Origin: Methyloglobulus sp.
GTDB lineage: Bacteria; Pseudomonadota; Gammaproteobacteria; Methylococcales; Methylomonadaceae
Assembly (NCBI GenBank): GCA_013141505.1
Contig: JABFQX010000052.1
Location: 1 to 45,584, forward strand
Reading direction: 5' to 3'
Length of the DNA: 45,584 bases
The notes beneath the pieces were generated by a model. That model did not search any database, was not told the origin of the DNA, and worked only from the letters and a program-made list of their open reading frames with translations. Below, one piece after another: positions 45,506 through 45,584 of the stretch (its first letter is position 1; every line of letters starts with the position of its first letter). A program made the position numbers and the translations under genes.

Positions 45506-45584
45506 ATGAACATGCACAAACGAATCCGCTTAACGCCGCTGGACCGTCAAGAGGTCTGGCGGCTGTACCAAACCCGCTGCTGGA
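45506..45584 (+). CDS. Probable transposase, N-terminal fragment (cut by window end)
   Basis: Only the first 26 codons are visible: MNMHKRIRLTPLDRQEVWRL followed by YQTRCW. The basic N-terminus leading into a helix-turn-helix is reminiscent of IS481-family transposases. AGGAG lies ten bases before the ATG. The left end of the element should be within the 70 bp upstream, but I cannot fix a terminal inverted repeat without the other end. Identification rests on a short stretch. Confidence 0.5.
   Translation, partial: MNMHKRIRLTPLDRQEVWRLYQTRCW

Noticed and set aside
1-45584. tRNA, rRNA or CRISPR loci
   Set aside because: I saw no T-arm plus acceptor pairing typical of tRNA, no rRNA segments, and no regularly spaced direct repeats.

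Overview
The window reads as a chromosomal segment of a gammaproteobacterium, most likely a type I methanotroph (Methylococcales) or a close relative. This rests on conserved gene orders: proB next to rpsT, then murJ-ribF-ileS-lspA; rsmI divergent from lpoA-yraN-diaA; and recX-alaS-lysC near recA. The protein sequences also look gammaproteobacterial. The taxonomic guess is inference. No methane-oxidation gene, rRNA, tRNA or CRISPR array is visible.

Layout. 1-7500: 3' part of proB, rpsT on the minus strand with a strong sigma-70-like promoter, then the plus-strand run murJ, ribF, ileS, lspA (cell wall precursor flipping, FMN/FAD synthesis, tRNA charging, lipoprotein processing). 7600-8650: a small membrane protein and a DUF2914-type protein. 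8839-14326: a compact 2-oxoglutarate dehydrogenase operon, sucA-sucB followed by an E3 (lpd) homologue. 14486-16126: two related exported proteins of unknown family on the minus strand, one broken by a single-base frameshift in a poly-T tract. 16874-22360: aguB, pyrF, a lytic transglycosylase lipoprotein, a membrane-anchored c-type haem protein, nadC and a flavin reductase-like protein. 22364-26447: diaA, yraN and lpoA divergent from rsmI, then a small membrane protein. 26477-30843: lysC, alaS, recX on the minus strand. 31180-36201: a plus-strand operon for a TetR regulator plus a complete tripartite exporter (FtsX-type permease, ATPase, adaptor, outer-membrane factor), lying between recX and recA. 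36241-45436: recA, lpxB, a secreted SUMF1-domain protein, tex, cobO, a small membrane protein, a cold-shock domain protein with a C-terminal membrane helix, and a PerM/AI-2E family protein. The window ends in the first codons of a probable transposase.

The most striking observation is the third gene of the 2-oxoglutarate dehydrogenase operon. It is a full-length, in-frame dihydrolipoamide dehydrogenase homologue, but both redox-active cysteines of the CxxxxC disulfide are replaced (Tyr52 and Ser57) and the catalytic C-terminal histidine is replaced by Tyr457. The FAD and NAD binding motifs and the interface-type C-terminus are kept. It therefore looks like an E3 pseudoenzyme encoded beside apparently intact E1 and E2, which bears on the old question of why many type I methanotrophs show little or no 2-oxoglutarate dehydrogenase activity.

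Other points worth following: the poly-T frameshift in the exported-protein pair, a 131-bp nested inverted repeat upstream of pyrF, scattered REP-like palindromes, the exporter island splitting recA from recX, and the absence of a canonical LexA box upstream of recA.
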